Of a DNA stretch of 64,000 nucleotides, positions 9,952-19,239 are shown in pieces. Position numbers and translations under genes: made by a program. Under the pieces are notes generated by a model. The model searched no databases and had not been told where the DNA came from. It saw only the letters and a program-made list of their open reading frames with translations. Origin of the DNA: Mesobacillus maritimus (GTDB lineage: Bacteria; Bacillota; Bacilli; Bacillales; Cytobacillaceae); NCBI RefSeq assembly GCF_019749255.1, contig NZ_JACWFH010000035.1:1-64000 (forward strand), given 5' to 3'. Within the stretch, counting starts at the first letter, position 1. Each line of letters opens with the position of its first letter.

Positions 9952-12228
9952 ATGAGTAAAACACGCGTGTACGAATATGCAAAAAAGCATAATGTATCGA
10001 GTAAAGATGTTATTACAAAATTAAAAGAAATGAACATAGAAGTTTCAAACCATATGACGGCAATTGAAACAGATACGGTGAGGAGATTAGACGCCATTTA
10101 TAATAAAACTATTGATAAGCAGCCACAGTCACAGCAGTCAAATCAACAACAAAATCAAAAACCATCAGGTCAAGGTCAACAAAGACCATCAGGCCAAGGT
10201 CAACAAAGACCATCAGGTCAAGGTCAACAAAGACCATCAGGCCAAGGTCAACAAAGACCATCAGGTCAAGGTCAACAAAGACCATCAGGTCAAGGCCAAC
10301 AAAGACCATCAGGTCAAGGTGGTCAAAAGAGACCAGGAGGTCAGGGTCAACAAAGACCAGGAGGTCAAGGTCAAGGAAATAAACGCAACAACAATAATAA
10401 ATCAAAACAAAACAACAATCGTGGGAAACAAAATCAGACACATACTCCTCAACCGCAAGATAAAAAAGAAAAAGTACTTCCAGCAAAGATTACTTTTAGC
10501 GAATCATTAACGGTTGGTGAGCTTGCTAAAAAGTTACACCGTGAACCATCTGAGATCATCAAAAAGTTATTTATGCTTGGTGTAATGGCAACGATTAACC
10601 AGGATTTGGATAAAGATGCAATTGAGCTAATCTGTACTGATTATGGGGTTGAGGTTGAAGAGGAAATTCTTGTTGATACAACTGACCTAGAAGTTTACTT
10701 CACCGAGGACACAGAAGATCTTCTTCAAGAACGCCCACCAGTTGTGACCATCATGGGACACGTTGACCATGGGAAAACAACTACGCTTGACTCTATCCGT
10801 CATACAAAGGTGACTGCAGGTGAAGCCGGGGGGATTACCCAGCACATCGGTGCCTATCAGGTTGAAGAGAATGGGAAGAAGATTACATTTTTAGATACAC
10901 CAGGTCATGCTGCCTTCACCACAATGCGTGCTCGTGGTGCAAAAATCACTGATATCACGATTCTTGTTGTTGCAGCCGATGACGGAGTAATGCCACAAAC
11001 TGTGGAAGCTATTAACCATGCGAAAGCCGCTAATGTGCCAATCATCGTTGCGGTGAATAAGATGGATAAAGAAGCAGCAAACCCAGATCGTGTAATGCAG
11101 GAATTAACTGAGCATGGACTTATTCCTGAGGCATGGGGTGGAGAAACCATCTTTGTTCCAATTTCAGCTCTTAAAGGAGAAGGAATTGATAACCTTCTTG
11201 AAATGATTCTCCTAGTTAGTGAAGTTGAAGAATATAAGGCGAACCCAAATCGCACTGCTATTGGAACAGTAATTGAGGCTCAATTAGATAAAGGTCGTGG
11301 ATCAGTTGCGACATTGCTTGTCCAAAATGGTACTCTTAAAGTCGGCGATCCAATCGTAGTCGGCAACACTTATGGACGTGTCCGCGCGATGGTGAACGAT
11401 CTTGGTCGCCGTGTTAAGGAAGTAGGACCTTCTACTCCTGTTGAAATTACAGGTCTTAACGACGTGCCTCAAGCTGGTGACCGTTTTGTTGTCTTCGAAG
11501 ATGAAAAAACAGCTCGTCAAGTTGGAGAAGCTCGTGCCACTCATGCATTACAAGCACAAAGATCTGAAAAGCAAAAGATTAGCCTAGACAATTTGTTCGA
11601 ACATATGAAGCAAGGCGAAATGAAGGATTTAAACCTAATTGTAAAGGCTGATGTACAAGGTTCAGTAGAAGCTGTTGCAGCAGCATTACAGAAATTAGAC
11701 GTAGAAGGAATCAATGTCCGAATTATCCATACAGGCGTTGGTGCTATTAACGAATCCGATATCACGTTAGCAGCGGCTTCAAATGCGATTGTAATTGGGT
11801 TTAATGTACGCCCTGATAATAATGCGAAACGTGCTGCGGAATCAGAAGAAGTCGATATTCGTTTACACCGCATTATCTATAAGGTAATTGAAGAAATTGA
11901 ATCTGCAATGAAAGGAATGCTTGATCCTGTTTATCAAGAGAAGACAATTGGTCAAGCTGAAGTACGTCAGACTTTCAAAGTATCTAAAGTTGGTACAATT
12001 GCAGGTTCATATGTTACTGATGGAAAGATTACCCGTGATAGTGGCGTCCGTTTAATCCGTGATGGCATTGTTATCTTTGAGGGTGAAGTGGATGCGCTAA
12101 GACGTTTCAAAGATGATGCAAAAGAAGTAGCTCAAGGTTACGAGTGCGGAATCACCATTAAAAACTTCAATGACGTGAAGGAAGGCGACGTCATCGAAGC
12201 ATATATCATGGAAGAAGTGGAACGTTAA
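9952..12228 (+). CDS. infB: Translation initiation factor IF-2
   Basis: IF-2 is the GTPase that recruits initiator tRNA to the ribosome. The protein has 758 residues, and ATG 9952 follows GGGGGTGAAAAT. After a small N-terminal domain comes a glycine/glutamine-rich linker (about 60-175) with seven PSGQGQQR-type octapeptide repeats. The second IF-2N domain follows, then the G domain with GHVDHGKTT (269-277), DTPGH (315-319) and NKMD (369-372), then beta-barrel and C-terminal domains. The stop overlaps ylxP as TAATG. The repeat linker is the only unusual part. Confidence 0.97.
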   Translation: MSKTRVYEYAKKHNVSSKDVITKLKEMNIEVSNHMTAIETDTVRRLDAIYNKTIDKQPQSQQSNQQQNQKPSGQGQQRPSGQGQQRPSGQGQQRPSGQGQQRPSGQGQQRPSGQGQQRPSGQGGQKRPGGQGQQRPGGQGQGNKRNNNNKSKQNNNRGKQNQTHTPQPQDKKEKVLPAKITFSESLTVGELAKKLHREPSEIIKKLFMLGVMATINQDLDKDAIELICTDYGVEVEEEILVDTTDLEVYFTEDTEDLLQERPPVVTIMGHVDHGKTTTLDSIRHTKVTAGEAGGITQHIGAYQVEENGKKITFLDTPGHAAFTTMRARGAKITDITILVVAADDGVMPQTVEAINHAKAANVPIIVAVNKMDKEAANPDRVMQELTEHGLIPEAWGGETIFVPISALKGEGIDNLLEMILLVSEVEEYKANPNRTAIGTVIEAQLDKGRGSVATLLVQNGTLKVGDPIVVGNTYGRVRAMVNDLGRRVKEVGPSTPVEITGLNDVPQAGDRFVVFEDEKTARQVGEARATHALQAQRSEKQKISLDNLFEHMKQGEMKDLNLIVKADVQGSVEAVAAALQKLDVEGINVRIIHTGVGAINESDITLAAASNAIVIGFNVRPDNNAKRAAESEEVDIRLHRIIYKVIEEIESAMKGMLDPVYQEKTIGQAEVRQTFKVSKVGTIAGSYVTDGKITRDSGVRLIRDGIVIFEGEVDALRRFKDDAKEVAQGYECGITIKNFNDVKEGDVIEAYIMEEVER
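10162..10329 (+). repeat. 24-bp tandem repeat inside infB (seven units)
   Basis: Units begin at 10162, 10186, 10210, 10234, 10258, 10282 and 10306. The last diverges in its second half. Each encodes PSGQGQQR, and the units differ mainly by silent GGT/GGC changes. The 24-bp length keeps the frame, so copy number can vary without breaking IF-2. Confidence 0.9.
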
Positions 12229-12509
12229 TGATTGTAGGATTCGCTTCATGTGAATGCATCATTTATGATGCTCACTCCTTAAAGGATAAAAGAGCGGTCT
12301 TACAACGGATTCTAACAAGACTGAAACAGAAGTATAATGTTTCGGTATCGGAAGTGGATTTCCAGGATGTCTGGCAGCGGACAAAAATCGCCATTGTGAC
12401 GGTTTCTTCCGCTCGGCAGTCAACTGAAAGGGAACTACAAAATGCCCTTCAAATGATTGATTCGTTTCCTGAAATAGAACGAACCATTACAGATATTGAA
12501 TGGCTTTAA
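12228..12509 (+). CDS. ylxP: DUF503 protein YlxP
   Basis: YlxP is a small conserved protein (93 residues) found next to rbfA in Bacillota and suspected of a role in 30S assembly. The start overlaps the infB stop (TAATG). Family features include the opening [22 protein letters not shown] and the middle VSEVDFQDVWQRT. Function is inferred only from context and family. Confidence 0.92.
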   Translation: MIVGFASCECIIYDAHSLKDKRAVLQRILTRLKQKYNVSVSEVDFQDVWQRTKIAIVTVSSARQSTERELQNALQMIDSFPEIERTITDIEWL

Positions 12510-12529
12510 TTTGACTGAGGTGATCGAAC

Positions 12530-12895
12530 ATGGCCCATAGGGTAAATCGTGTTGGAGAGCAGATGAAGAAAGAACTTGGTGATATTATCGGCCGAAAAAT
12601 CAAAGATCCCCGCATTGGTTTTGTAACGGTGACGGATGTCGAGGTAACAGGTGATCTTCAGCAAGCAAAAGTATTTATCTCGGTTCTAGGTGACGAAGAA
12701 CAGAAAGAAAACACATTAAAGGCGTTAGCCAAAGCGAAGGGATTTATTCGTACCGAAATCGGACAACGGATACGTCTTCGCAAGACGCCAGAAATTAGTT
12801 TTGAATTTGACCCGTCCTTAGAGTACGGCAACCGAATTGATACACTTCTACACCAGGTTCATAATAATGATGATGAAAAAGAACGAGAAAATTAA
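12530..12895 (+). CDS. rbfA: 30S ribosome-binding factor RbfA
   Basis: RbfA (121 residues) is a KH-fold cold-shock factor needed for 16S 5'-end maturation. It begins [16 protein letters not shown] at ATG 12530 after GAGGTGATCG, and contains [16 protein letters not shown] and the conserved [16 protein letters not shown]. It closes the rimP operon and is followed at once by a terminator. Confidence 0.96.
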   Translation: MAHRVNRVGEQMKKELGDIIGRKIKDPRIGFVTVTDVEVTGDLQQAKVFISVLGDEEQKENTLKALAKAKGFIRTEIGQRIRLRKTPEISFEFDPSLEYGNRIDTLLHQVHNNDDEKEREN

Positions 12896-12909
12896 GATAA
12901 AGAAAAAAT

Positions 12910-12937
12910 GGATAGACATCATGTCTATCCTTTTTTT
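12910..12937 (+). terminator. rbfA operon terminator
   Basis: GGATAGAC pairs with GTCTATCC around a short loop and is followed by seven T. Confidence 0.85.
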
Positions 12938-12955
12938 CGATAGTTCGCCTTTTAA

Positions 12956-13251
12956 GGCGCTTACGCTTTTCTAAAAAAGATAAGTAAATATAAAAGTTTT
13001 AATTTAGAGAAATGTCTAGCTCCAGTGCCCTAGCGGCTAGTGTCCTTCGCTCTCCGCCCTACGATTGAGTCAAGCACGAAGGGGCTAACGCTCTTCGTGT
13101 TTCCTTTTCCGCGTTCTAACGGGCGGTAGCTTCTAAAACTGCCCGTAAGAACCCGAATGATTTTTCTAAGGGCTGAAGCCCTAAGAAAAACCTTATCTCG
13201 GTTGGAGGGCTCCAGGCCATACGCCGCTGACCAGGGCGCTTACGCTTTTCT
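12956..13251. repeat. Structured intergenic repeat element of Bacillaceae type
   Basis: The main element (13013-13251) begins TGTCTAGCTCCAGTGCCC and ends GGCGCTTACGCTTTTCT. I recall these ends from dispersed intergenic repeats in many Bacillus and Geobacillus genomes. The 17-base tail also occurs alone at 12956-12972, an exact direct repeat of 13235-13251. Inside are several hairpins. One has arms at about 13113-13124 and 13141-13152 that match at 11 of 12 positions. Another is TTTTTCTAAGGGC/GCCCTAAGAAAAA around TGAA (13161-13190). A third is ACGAAG/CTTCGT near 13076-13100. No protein is encoded. It ends 14 bases before truB. Family membership is from memory. Confidence 0.7.
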
Positions 13252-13265
13252 AGTTAGGAGGAAAC

Positions 13266-14186
13266 ATGGAAGGAATTTTACCTTTATTTAAACCAGCAGG
13301 AATGACATCGCATGATTGTGTCTTTCGTTTACGAAAGATTTTAAAGATGAAGCGAATTGGACATACAGGAACCCTTGACCCTGATGTAACTGGAGTATTG
13401 CCGATATGTTTGGGAAGGGCGACAAAAGTTGCCGAGTACATCACCGACGCAGGGAAGGCGTACGAAGGGGAAGTGACGATAGGGTTTTCCACAACCACCG
13501 AAGATGCTTCGGGGGATACTGTGGAAACTAAAGAAGTAGAGAAGGTTTTTACCAGGGCTGAAATTCTAGAGGTGTTACAGAATTTAACAGGTGAAATTGA
13601 GCAGACTCCTCCCATGTACTCTGCAGTCAAGGTCAATGGGAAAAGACTTTACGAATATGCCCGACAAGGAATTGAAGTCGAACGACCATCGAGAATCGTT
13701 CAAATATACAAGATTGAATTGCTTGACGACCGTGAAACATTTTCGGGGAAAAATGTTTCCTTCAGATTTAGAGTAAGCTGTGGCAAAGGGACTTATGTCA
13801 GAACTCTTGCGGTCATGATTGGAGAGGCTCTTGGATATCCAGCACATATGTCTTACCTGCAGCGGATACAGTCTGCAACTATGACGCTTGAAGATTGCTA
13901 TACATTAGAGCAAGTCGAGGAGCTTGCAGAAAAGGGCGAGGTTGAGAAGGTGCTAAAGCCACTTGAGGACGGAATTTCTCATTTGCCGAATTTTAAAATA
14001 AATGATACAGTAGCAGAGAAAGTGAAAAATGGTGCTTTACTGGATATTCCACCACATCTGTTACAAGAGGATGGTCCGATAGCTGTTAGCCAAACCGATG
14101 GGAAGGTGTTAGCGATTTATCGAAAGCATCCAAGGAAACCAGGATTACTTAAGCCCGATAAAGTGCTTAGAAATGATCAATTATGA
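13266..14186 (+). CDS. truB: tRNA pseudouridine(55) synthase TruB
   Basis: TruB makes pseudouridine 55 in the T-loop of tRNAs. ATG 13266 follows TAGGAGGAAAC, giving 306 residues. The catalytic motif GTLDPDVTGVLP lies at about 35-46, with Asp38 as nucleophile. Later blocks include YSAVKVNGKRLYEYAR and GTYVRTL, and a PUA-like C-terminus follows. ribF lies 33 bases downstream, as in Bacillus. The structured repeat upstream ends just before its ribosome-binding site. Confidence 0.96.
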   Translation: MEGILPLFKPAGMTSHDCVFRLRKILKMKRIGHTGTLDPDVTGVLPICLGRATKVAEYITDAGKAYEGEVTIGFSTTTEDASGDTVETKEVEKVFTRAEILEVLQNLTGEIEQTPPMYSAVKVNGKRLYEYARQGIEVERPSRIVQIYKIELLDDRETFSGKNVSFRFRVSCGKGTYVRTLAVMIGEALGYPAHMSYLQRIQSATMTLEDCYTLEQVEELAEKGEVEKVLKPLEDGISHLPNFKINDTVAEKVKNGALLDIPPHLLQEDGPIAVSQTDGKVLAIYRKHPRKPGLLKPDKVLRNDQL

Positions 14187-14219
14187 TACATAGGCTTAGT
14201 CAGAAAAGGTGAGTATGAA

Positions 14220-15170
14220 GTGGAAGTAATTAAATTGAACCACCCTCATTCCTATAAAAAAGAAGAGTTTTCTCCTCAGGTTATGGCTCTTGGATATTTT
14301 GATGGTGTCCATCTCGGTCACCAAAAAGTCATTAAGGAAGCAATGAAGACTGCAACAGACAAAGGAATGAAAAGCGCAGTCATGACCTTTGATCCACATC
14401 CTTCTGTTGTCTTAGGCAGAAGCGTTCAACATGTTGAATACATCACGCCCATCGAAGAAAAAATTCGCGTAATTGAGAAGCTTGGGGTGGATTGTTTATA
14501 CATCATCCACTTTACTCCGCAATTTGCCAATTTATTGCCCCAGGAATTCATTGACGACTATATCATTCAATTGAATGTTAAGCACGTAGTGGCAGGCTTT
14601 GATTATACATATGGGAAAATGGGTAAAGGGACGATGGAAACCATACAGTTCCATTCAAGAGGACTGTTTGGCTATACAGTAGTTCCCAAACTCTCAGTGG
14701 AAGGTGAAAAGGTTAGTTCAACGTTAATTCGAACGCAGCTACGCGAGGGGAAGATGGATGCCATTCCAATGCTTCTAGGTAGACACTATACAACAAGCGG
14801 GATTGTTGCGCATGGAGAAAAGCGAGGCAGAACCATCGGCTTTCCCACTGCAAATGTTGATGTTTCAGAGGAATACATTCTCCCATCAACAGGTGTGTAT
14901 GCAGTTCAAATCCATGTAGCTGGCAGCTGGCATCAAGGTGTCTGTAATGTAGGATATAAGCCTACTTTTCACTCTGAACAGGCCCCTAAACCAACCGTAG
15001 AGGTTCATATTTTTGATTTTAATCAAGATGTTTATGGGAAAGTCGCGATTGTTGAGTGGCATAAAAAGATCCGTGAAGAGCAAAAGTTCCCTGGAATTGA
15101 TGCATTAGTCGCTCAAATTGATCAAGATAAACAGAGTGCACTTGAATACTTTGAAAAACACTACGCATAG
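14220..15170 (+). CDS. ribF: Bifunctional riboflavin kinase/FAD synthetase RibF
   Basis: This enzyme (RibC in B. subtilis, 316 residues) converts riboflavin to FMN and FAD. The N-terminal adenylyltransferase domain carries GYFDGVHLGHQ (about 24-34, HxGH-type) and GFDYTYGK. The C-terminal kinase domain carries GRTIGFPTANV and the CNVGYKPTF block. GTG 14220 is the start, after AAAAGGTGAG. The ATG at 14215 is out of frame. No FMN riboswitch is visible before it. Confidence 0.95.
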   Translation: MEVIKLNHPHSYKKEEFSPQVMALGYFDGVHLGHQKVIKEAMKTATDKGMKSAVMTFDPHPSVVLGRSVQHVEYITPIEEKIRVIEKLGVDCLYIIHFTPQFANLLPQEFIDDYIIQLNVKHVVAGFDYTYGKMGKGTMETIQFHSRGLFGYTVVPKLSVEGEKVSSTLIRTQLREGKMDAIPMLLGRHYTTSGIVAHGEKRGRTIGFPTANVDVSEEYILPSTGVYAVQIHVAGSWHQGVCNVGYKPTFHSEQAPKPTVEVHIFDFNQDVYGKVAIVEWHKKIREEQKFPGIDALVAQIDQDKQSALEYFEKHYA

Positions 15171-15172
15171 AC

Positions 15173-15201
15173 TTGCTTTTTAACTTAAAAAGTTGTATTC
15201 T
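15173..15201 (+). promoter_or_regulatory. Sigma-A promoter for rpsO
   Basis: TTGCTT (15173-15178), a 17-base spacer and TATTCT (15196-15201). It leaves a leader of about 85-90 bases before rpsO. Confidence 0.6.
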
Positions 15202-15296
15202 TATAAACGTACCAAAAAGAAAAGAACCTTTGCTTGGCAAGTCGAGTCACCGACGCTTGCTCGGTAACAGGGGATATTAAGTAGGAGGTGAATCGG
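15202..15296 (+). promoter_or_regulatory. rpsO leader with stem-loop, candidate S15 autoregulatory site
   Basis: ACCGA at about 15249 pairs with TCGGT at about 15261 around CGCTTGC, just upstream of AGGAGGTGAATCGG. S15 represses its own mRNA through leader structures in several bacteria, so this is a plausible binding region. I cannot match it to a specific known S15 leader fold. Confidence 0.35.
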
Positions 15297-15566
15297 ATGG
15301 CAATCACAAAAGAACGTAAAAATGAACTAATCAATGAGTTCAAGACACACGAAAACGATACTGGTTCTCCAGAAGTTCAAATCGCTGTCCTGACTGCAGA
15401 AATTAATGCATTGAATGATCATTTACGTACTCACAAGAAGGATCACCACTCTCGTCGTGGCCTTTTAAAAATGGTAGGTAAGCGTCGTAACCTTTTAACG
15501 TACCTTCGTAATAAAGATGTTACACGTTACCGTGACTTAATCAACAAACTTGGTTTACGTCGATAA
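15297..15566 (+). CDS. rpsO: 30S ribosomal protein S15
   Basis: S15 is a primary 16S rRNA-binding protein of the central domain. The start is ATG 15297 ([11 protein letters not shown]), 7 bases after AGGAGG. An in-frame GTG at 15288 lies inside the ribosome-binding site and is rejected. The 89-residue length, [22 protein letters not shown] and the HHSRRGLL block are typical. Confidence 0.98.
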   Translation: MAITKERKNELINEFKTHENDTGSPEVQIAVLTAEINALNDHLRTHKKDHHSRRGLLKMVGKRRNLLTYLRNKDVTRYRDLINKLGLRR

Positions 15567-15573
15567 TTTGTAA

Positions 15574-15600
15574 AAAGCGGGATTTTTCCCGCTTTTTTAT
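15574..15600 (+). terminator. rpsO terminator
   Basis: AAAGCGGGA/TCCCGCTTT hairpin followed by a T run. Confidence 0.9.
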
Positions 15601-15856
15601 TGTGTAAATAAAAGGTTTGGGTATAAAATTAATAACATATCCTTGTTCATTTTAGAGTTTGTTTTTTCTGTACATAATAATAACGGAGCAAGTCTTCAGG
15701 ACAGGCCTAAACCTAGACTGAAGAAATTTACTTTCAGTAAGATTTTGAAAATGTACAGCGATTCAAGTCGCTGTCACTATACATTGAATGTACATTGCAG
15801 CAAGGAAAGAGTGTAAGGATGCTGCAAACGGATTCAGTAAGAGAGGGGCTTAATGA
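15601..15856 (+). promoter_or_regulatory. pnp upstream region with several stem-loops
   Basis: About 255 bases without a gene. I see TCTTCAG/CTGAAGA arms (about 15692-15727), AGCGATT-CA-AGTCGCT-type pairing (about 15758-15774) and TACATTGAATGTA (about 15780). A probable promoter lies near 15640-15685, but no hexamer pair is convincing. The structures suggest a folded 5' leader that may influence pnp mRNA stability. This is inference. Confidence 0.4.
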
Positions 15857-17974
15857 ATGGATCAGGAAAAACAGATATTTTCAATGGACTGGGCCGGTCG
15901 TGAACTGAGTGTTGAAATCGGTCAGTTGGCTAAGCAGGCTAATGGCGCAGTCCTAGTACGTTACGGAGACACAGCGGTATTAAGTACTGCTACAGCGTCA
16001 AAGGAACCTAAGAACTTAGATTTCTTTCCGTTAACAGTAAACTATGAGGAGCGACTATACGCGGTTGGAAAAATCCCTGGTGGTTTTATCAAAAGAGAAG
16101 GTCGTCCAAGTGAAAAAGCAATTTTAGCTAGCCGTTTAATTGATCGACCAATTCGTCCATTATTTGCAGATGGCTTTAGAAATGATGTACAAGTTATTTC
16201 TATCGTCATGAGTGTGGACCAAAACTGTCCATCTGAAATGGCGGCCATGCTTGGATCATCTTTAGCACTAAGTGTTTCAGATATTCCATTCCAAGGTCCA
16301 ATTGCTGGAGTCATTGTTGGTCGTATTGATGGGAAGTTCGTCATCAATCCAACAATTGAAGAAGCTGAAAAGAGCGACATGCATTTAACGGTTGCGGGAA
16401 CAAAAGATGCGATCAACATGGTAGAAGCTGGAGCAGATGAGGTATCAGAAGAAGTCATGCTCGAAGCTATTATGTTTGGTCATGACGAAATCAAGCGTTT
16501 AATTGCATTCCAAGAAGAGATTGCCGCTAAAATTGGCAAAGAAAAAATGGAAGTCAAACTCTTTGAACTTGATAAGGATATTGAAGCGGAAGTCCGCGGA
16601 TTATGCGAAAGCGACATGCTTAAAGCCATTCAAGTGCAAGAAAAGCATGCTCGTGAAGCAGCGATAAAAGAAGTTAAAAACGCAGTGGTTGCAAAATATG
16701 AAGAAGACGAAACAGATGAAGACAAGCTAAAACAAGTCAAACAAATCCTTGATAAAATTGTGAAGGGTGAAGTTCGTCGTTTGATTACCGAAGAAAAAGT
16801 TCGTCCAGACGGACGCGGTGTTGACGAAATTCGTCCACTGTCTTCAGAAGTAGGGATCTTACCTCGTACACACGGTTCAGGATTGTTTACTAGAGGACAA
16901 ACTCAAGCATTAAGTATTTGTACACTTGGGGCCATGGGCGATGTTCAAATTTTGGACGGACTTGGGCTTGAAGAAGAAAAACGCTTCATGCACCACTATA
17001 ACTTTCCATTATTCAGTGTAGGTGAAACGGGTCCTATCCGTGGACCAGGTCGAAGAGAAATTGGTCATGGTGCTTTAGGAGAACGTGCTCTTGAAGTGGT
17101 TATTCCTTCTGAGAAAGATTTCCCTTACACAATCCGCCTTGTTTCAGAGGTACTTGAATCCAATGGTTCAACTTCACAAGCTAGCATTTGTGCAAGTACA
17201 TTAGCCATGATGGATGCAGGCGTACCACTTAAAGCACCGGTAGCAGGGATTGCAATGGGACTTGTTAAATCTGGAGAACACTACACAATTCTAACTGATA
17301 TTCAAGGTATGGAAGATCATTTAGGCGATATGGACTTTAAAGTAGCTGGAACAGCTAAAGGTGTAACGGCACTTCAAATGGATATCAAAATTGATGGTTT
17401 ATCTCGTGAGATATTAGAAGAAGCTCTTCAGCAAGCGAAGAAGGGACGTATTCAGATTCTTGAGAGCATGTTAGCGACCCTTGCTGAGCCACGTGAACAG
17501 CTATCCGCTTATGCGCCTAAGATTTTAACAATGAAAATTAATCCTGATAAGATTCGTGATGTTATTGGACCAAGTGGAAAACAAATCAATAAAATCATTG
17601 AAGAAACAGGTGTTAAGATTGACATTGAACAAGATGGTACTGTCTTTATTGCTTCTACGGAACAAGAGATGAATCTAAAAGCAAAACAAATCATCGAGGA
17701 TATCGTTCGTGAAGTAGTAGTAGGACAGATGTATCTAGGGAAAGTAAAGCGCATTGAAAAGTTCGGGGCCTTTGTTGAAATTTTCAATGGAAAAGATGGA
17801 CTTGTTCATATATCTGAGCTTGCAGAAGAACGTGTCGGCAAGGTAGAAGACGTTGTTAAAATTGGAGATGAAATTTTAGTCAAAGTAACTGAAATTGATC
17901 GCCAGGGTCGTGTGAATCTTAGCCGCAAAGCCGTTTTGAAAGAACAACGTGAAAAAGCTGAACAAAGTGAATAA
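15857..17974 (+). CDS. pnp: Polyribonucleotide nucleotidyltransferase (PNPase)
   Basis: PNPase degrades RNA 3' to 5' with phosphate, and is a core mRNA-decay enzyme working with RNase Y. The 705 residues hold two RNase PH domains (about 1-210 and 310-545) separated by a helical segment. A KH domain follows with [11 protein letters not shown] (about 566-576), then S1 from about 620 ([15 protein letters not shown]). The second core carries [10 protein letters not shown]. The start is ATG 15857 after GAGAGGGG. Length and sequence match Bacillus PnpA. Confidence 0.97.
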   Translation: MDQEKQIFSMDWAGRELSVEIGQLAKQANGAVLVRYGDTAVLSTATASKEPKNLDFFPLTVNYEERLYAVGKIPGGFIKREGRPSEKAILASRLIDRPIRPLFADGFRNDVQVISIVMSVDQNCPSEMAAMLGSSLALSVSDIPFQGPIAGVIVGRIDGKFVINPTIEEAEKSDMHLTVAGTKDAINMVEAGADEVSEEVMLEAIMFGHDEIKRLIAFQEEIAAKIGKEKMEVKLFELDKDIEAEVRGLCESDMLKAIQVQEKHAREAAIKEVKNAVVAKYEEDETDEDKLKQVKQILDKIVKGEVRRLITEEKVRPDGRGVDEIRPLSSEVGILPRTHGSGLFTRGQTQALSICTLGAMGDVQILDGLGLEEEKRFMHHYNFPLFSVGETGPIRGPGRREIGHGALGERALEVVIPSEKDFPYTIRLVSEVLESNGSTSQASICASTLAMMDAGVPLKAPVAGIAMGLVKSGEHYTILTDIQGMEDHLGDMDFKVAGTAKGVTALQMDIKIDGLSREILEEALQQAKKGRIQILESMLATLAEPREQLSAYAPKILTMKINPDKIRDVIGPSGKQINKIIEETGVKIDIEQDGTVFIASTEQEMNLKAKQIIEDIVREVVVGQMYLGKVKRIEKFGAFVEIFNGKDGLVHISELAEERVGKVEDVVKIGDEILVKVTEIDRQGRVNLSRKAVLKEQREKAEQSE

Positions 17975-17982
17975 ATATAATC

Positions 17983-18014
17983 AAAAAACCCGGGGCTAAC
18001 CCTGGTTTTTTTTC
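17983..18014 (+). terminator. pnp terminator
   Basis: AACC-GGGG pairs with CCCT-GGTT around CTAA, with one bulged base, followed by eight T. Confidence 0.8.
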
Positions 18015-18128
18015 ATTTCTAAGGAGAGTAATCCTTTCCTTCGTTCTACCTTGTCCTTGCTAAACATACTCTATTTTATAGGGAATCAGGACAGGGCTAT
18101 CTCCCGGTTCATGAAGGAGGTATGGGGA

Positions 18129-19100
18129 ATGAAGAAGTTTTCTTATTTGGTCGCGATTTTAATCGGTGCGTGGCTACTGGTGAGCAATCCTTTTTCAGAT
18201 CATTACTTATCATATTTAAAAGCGGAAACCATTACGGTATCGATGAATGAGGATCCTCTTTATATGGAAATAGTAGAGAAAGCGAAAAAGTATGAGAAAG
18301 AGCCCTCCGACGCAAAAATCGATCCGGTTTGGAAAGCCATTCCTGGTTATAACGGAGTTAAGGTCAATATTGAAAAATCGTATAAAAAGATGAAGAAAGA
18401 GGGAAGATTCACAGAGAAACTATTGGTGTACGAAGAAGTCTATCCTCAAGTACACTTATCTGAACTTCCTCCCGCTGCTATTTATAAGGGAAACCCAGAA
18501 AAACCAATGGTCAGTTTTATCATTAATGTCGCTTGGGGAAATGAATATTTGTCCGATATGCTGGAAACGTTAAAAAAGCATCATGTGACAGCGACGTTCT
18601 TTCTTGAAGGAAGATGGGTAAAAAATCACCCTGAGTTGGCGAAAATGATTGTGGAAGCTGGACATGAGGTAGGAAACCATTCGTTTACTCATCCGGATAT
18701 GAGAAGCCTATCAACGTCAAGAATTCACGATGAAGTCAAAAGAACGAATGAGGTCATTGAGGCAACTACGGGAGAAAAGCCTCGGTGGTTTGCACCTCCT
18801 AGTGGGAGCTATAAGGAAGAGGTTGCTAAGGTCGCTTCCGTTTATGGACTCGGCACCGTTATGTGGAGCCTAGATACAATTGATTGGCAAAAGCCTTCTC
18901 CGGATGTTTTGATTCAAAGGGTAATGGGGAAAATCCATAATGGAGCACTCATCTTAATGCATCCAACCGATTCAACTGCCAAATCGTTGGACCGATTAAT
19001 TACTCAGATTAAAGCACAGAATTTAGAGATTGGTACAGTTACCAAACTCTTCAGTGAAGATAGAATTATGAACAAGGACGGTTTGAAGGAGGAGTCTTAA
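18129..19100 (+). CDS. ylxY: Polysaccharide deacetylase family protein YlxY
   Basis: This NodB-fold protein (323 residues) has an N-terminal signal or anchor segment (FSYLVAILIGAWLLVSNPF). I place the start at ATG 18129, 7 bases after AAGGAGGT. An upstream frame opening at 18051 has no such site. The fold shows NVAWGNE, ATFFLEGRWV, EVGNHSFTHPDM and MWSLDTIDW. The metal-binding HSFTH is intact, but the usual TFDDG motif is replaced by NVAWGNE, so the catalytic aspartate pair is missing. This appears to be a feature of the YlxY subfamily. The substrate is unknown. A role in spore or cell-wall glycan is only a guess. Confidence 0.88.
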   Translation: MKKFSYLVAILIGAWLLVSNPFSDHYLSYLKAETITVSMNEDPLYMEIVEKAKKYEKEPSDAKIDPVWKAIPGYNGVKVNIEKSYKKMKKEGRFTEKLLVYEEVYPQVHLSELPPAAIYKGNPEKPMVSFIINVAWGNEYLSDMLETLKKHHVTATFFLEGRWVKNHPELAKMIVEAGHEVGNHSFTHPDMRSLSTSRIHDEVKRTNEVIEATTGEKPRWFAPPSGSYKEEVAKVASVYGLGTVMWSLDTIDWQKPSPDVLIQRVMGKIHNGALILMHPTDSTAKSLDRLITQIKAQNLEIGTVTKLFSEDRIMNKDGLKEES

Positions 19101-19161
19101 GTTCATTATTCTTAAAGTTTTAAAAAATAAAAGTCCAAAAGATGAAAAAAAAGCCTTCATT

Positions 19162-19191
19162 TTGGAAAAAGTAACTAAAATGAAATATACT
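19162..19191 (+). promoter_or_regulatory. Candidate sigma-A promoter for mlpA
   Basis: TTGGAA (19162-19167), an 18-base spacer and TATACT (19186-19191), about 50 bases before the mlpA start. Confidence 0.55.
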
Positions 19192-19239
19192 AAGGTATTG
19201 CAGGAGTAGTTTTTAGCTATTTCCAAAGGAGGGGTCTTT

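Noticed and set aside
10109-10510. Long open frames in other frames and on the minus strand over the infB repeat
   Set aside because: They arise from the 24-bp repeat, which keeps all frames open. The IF-2 frame is clearly the real one.
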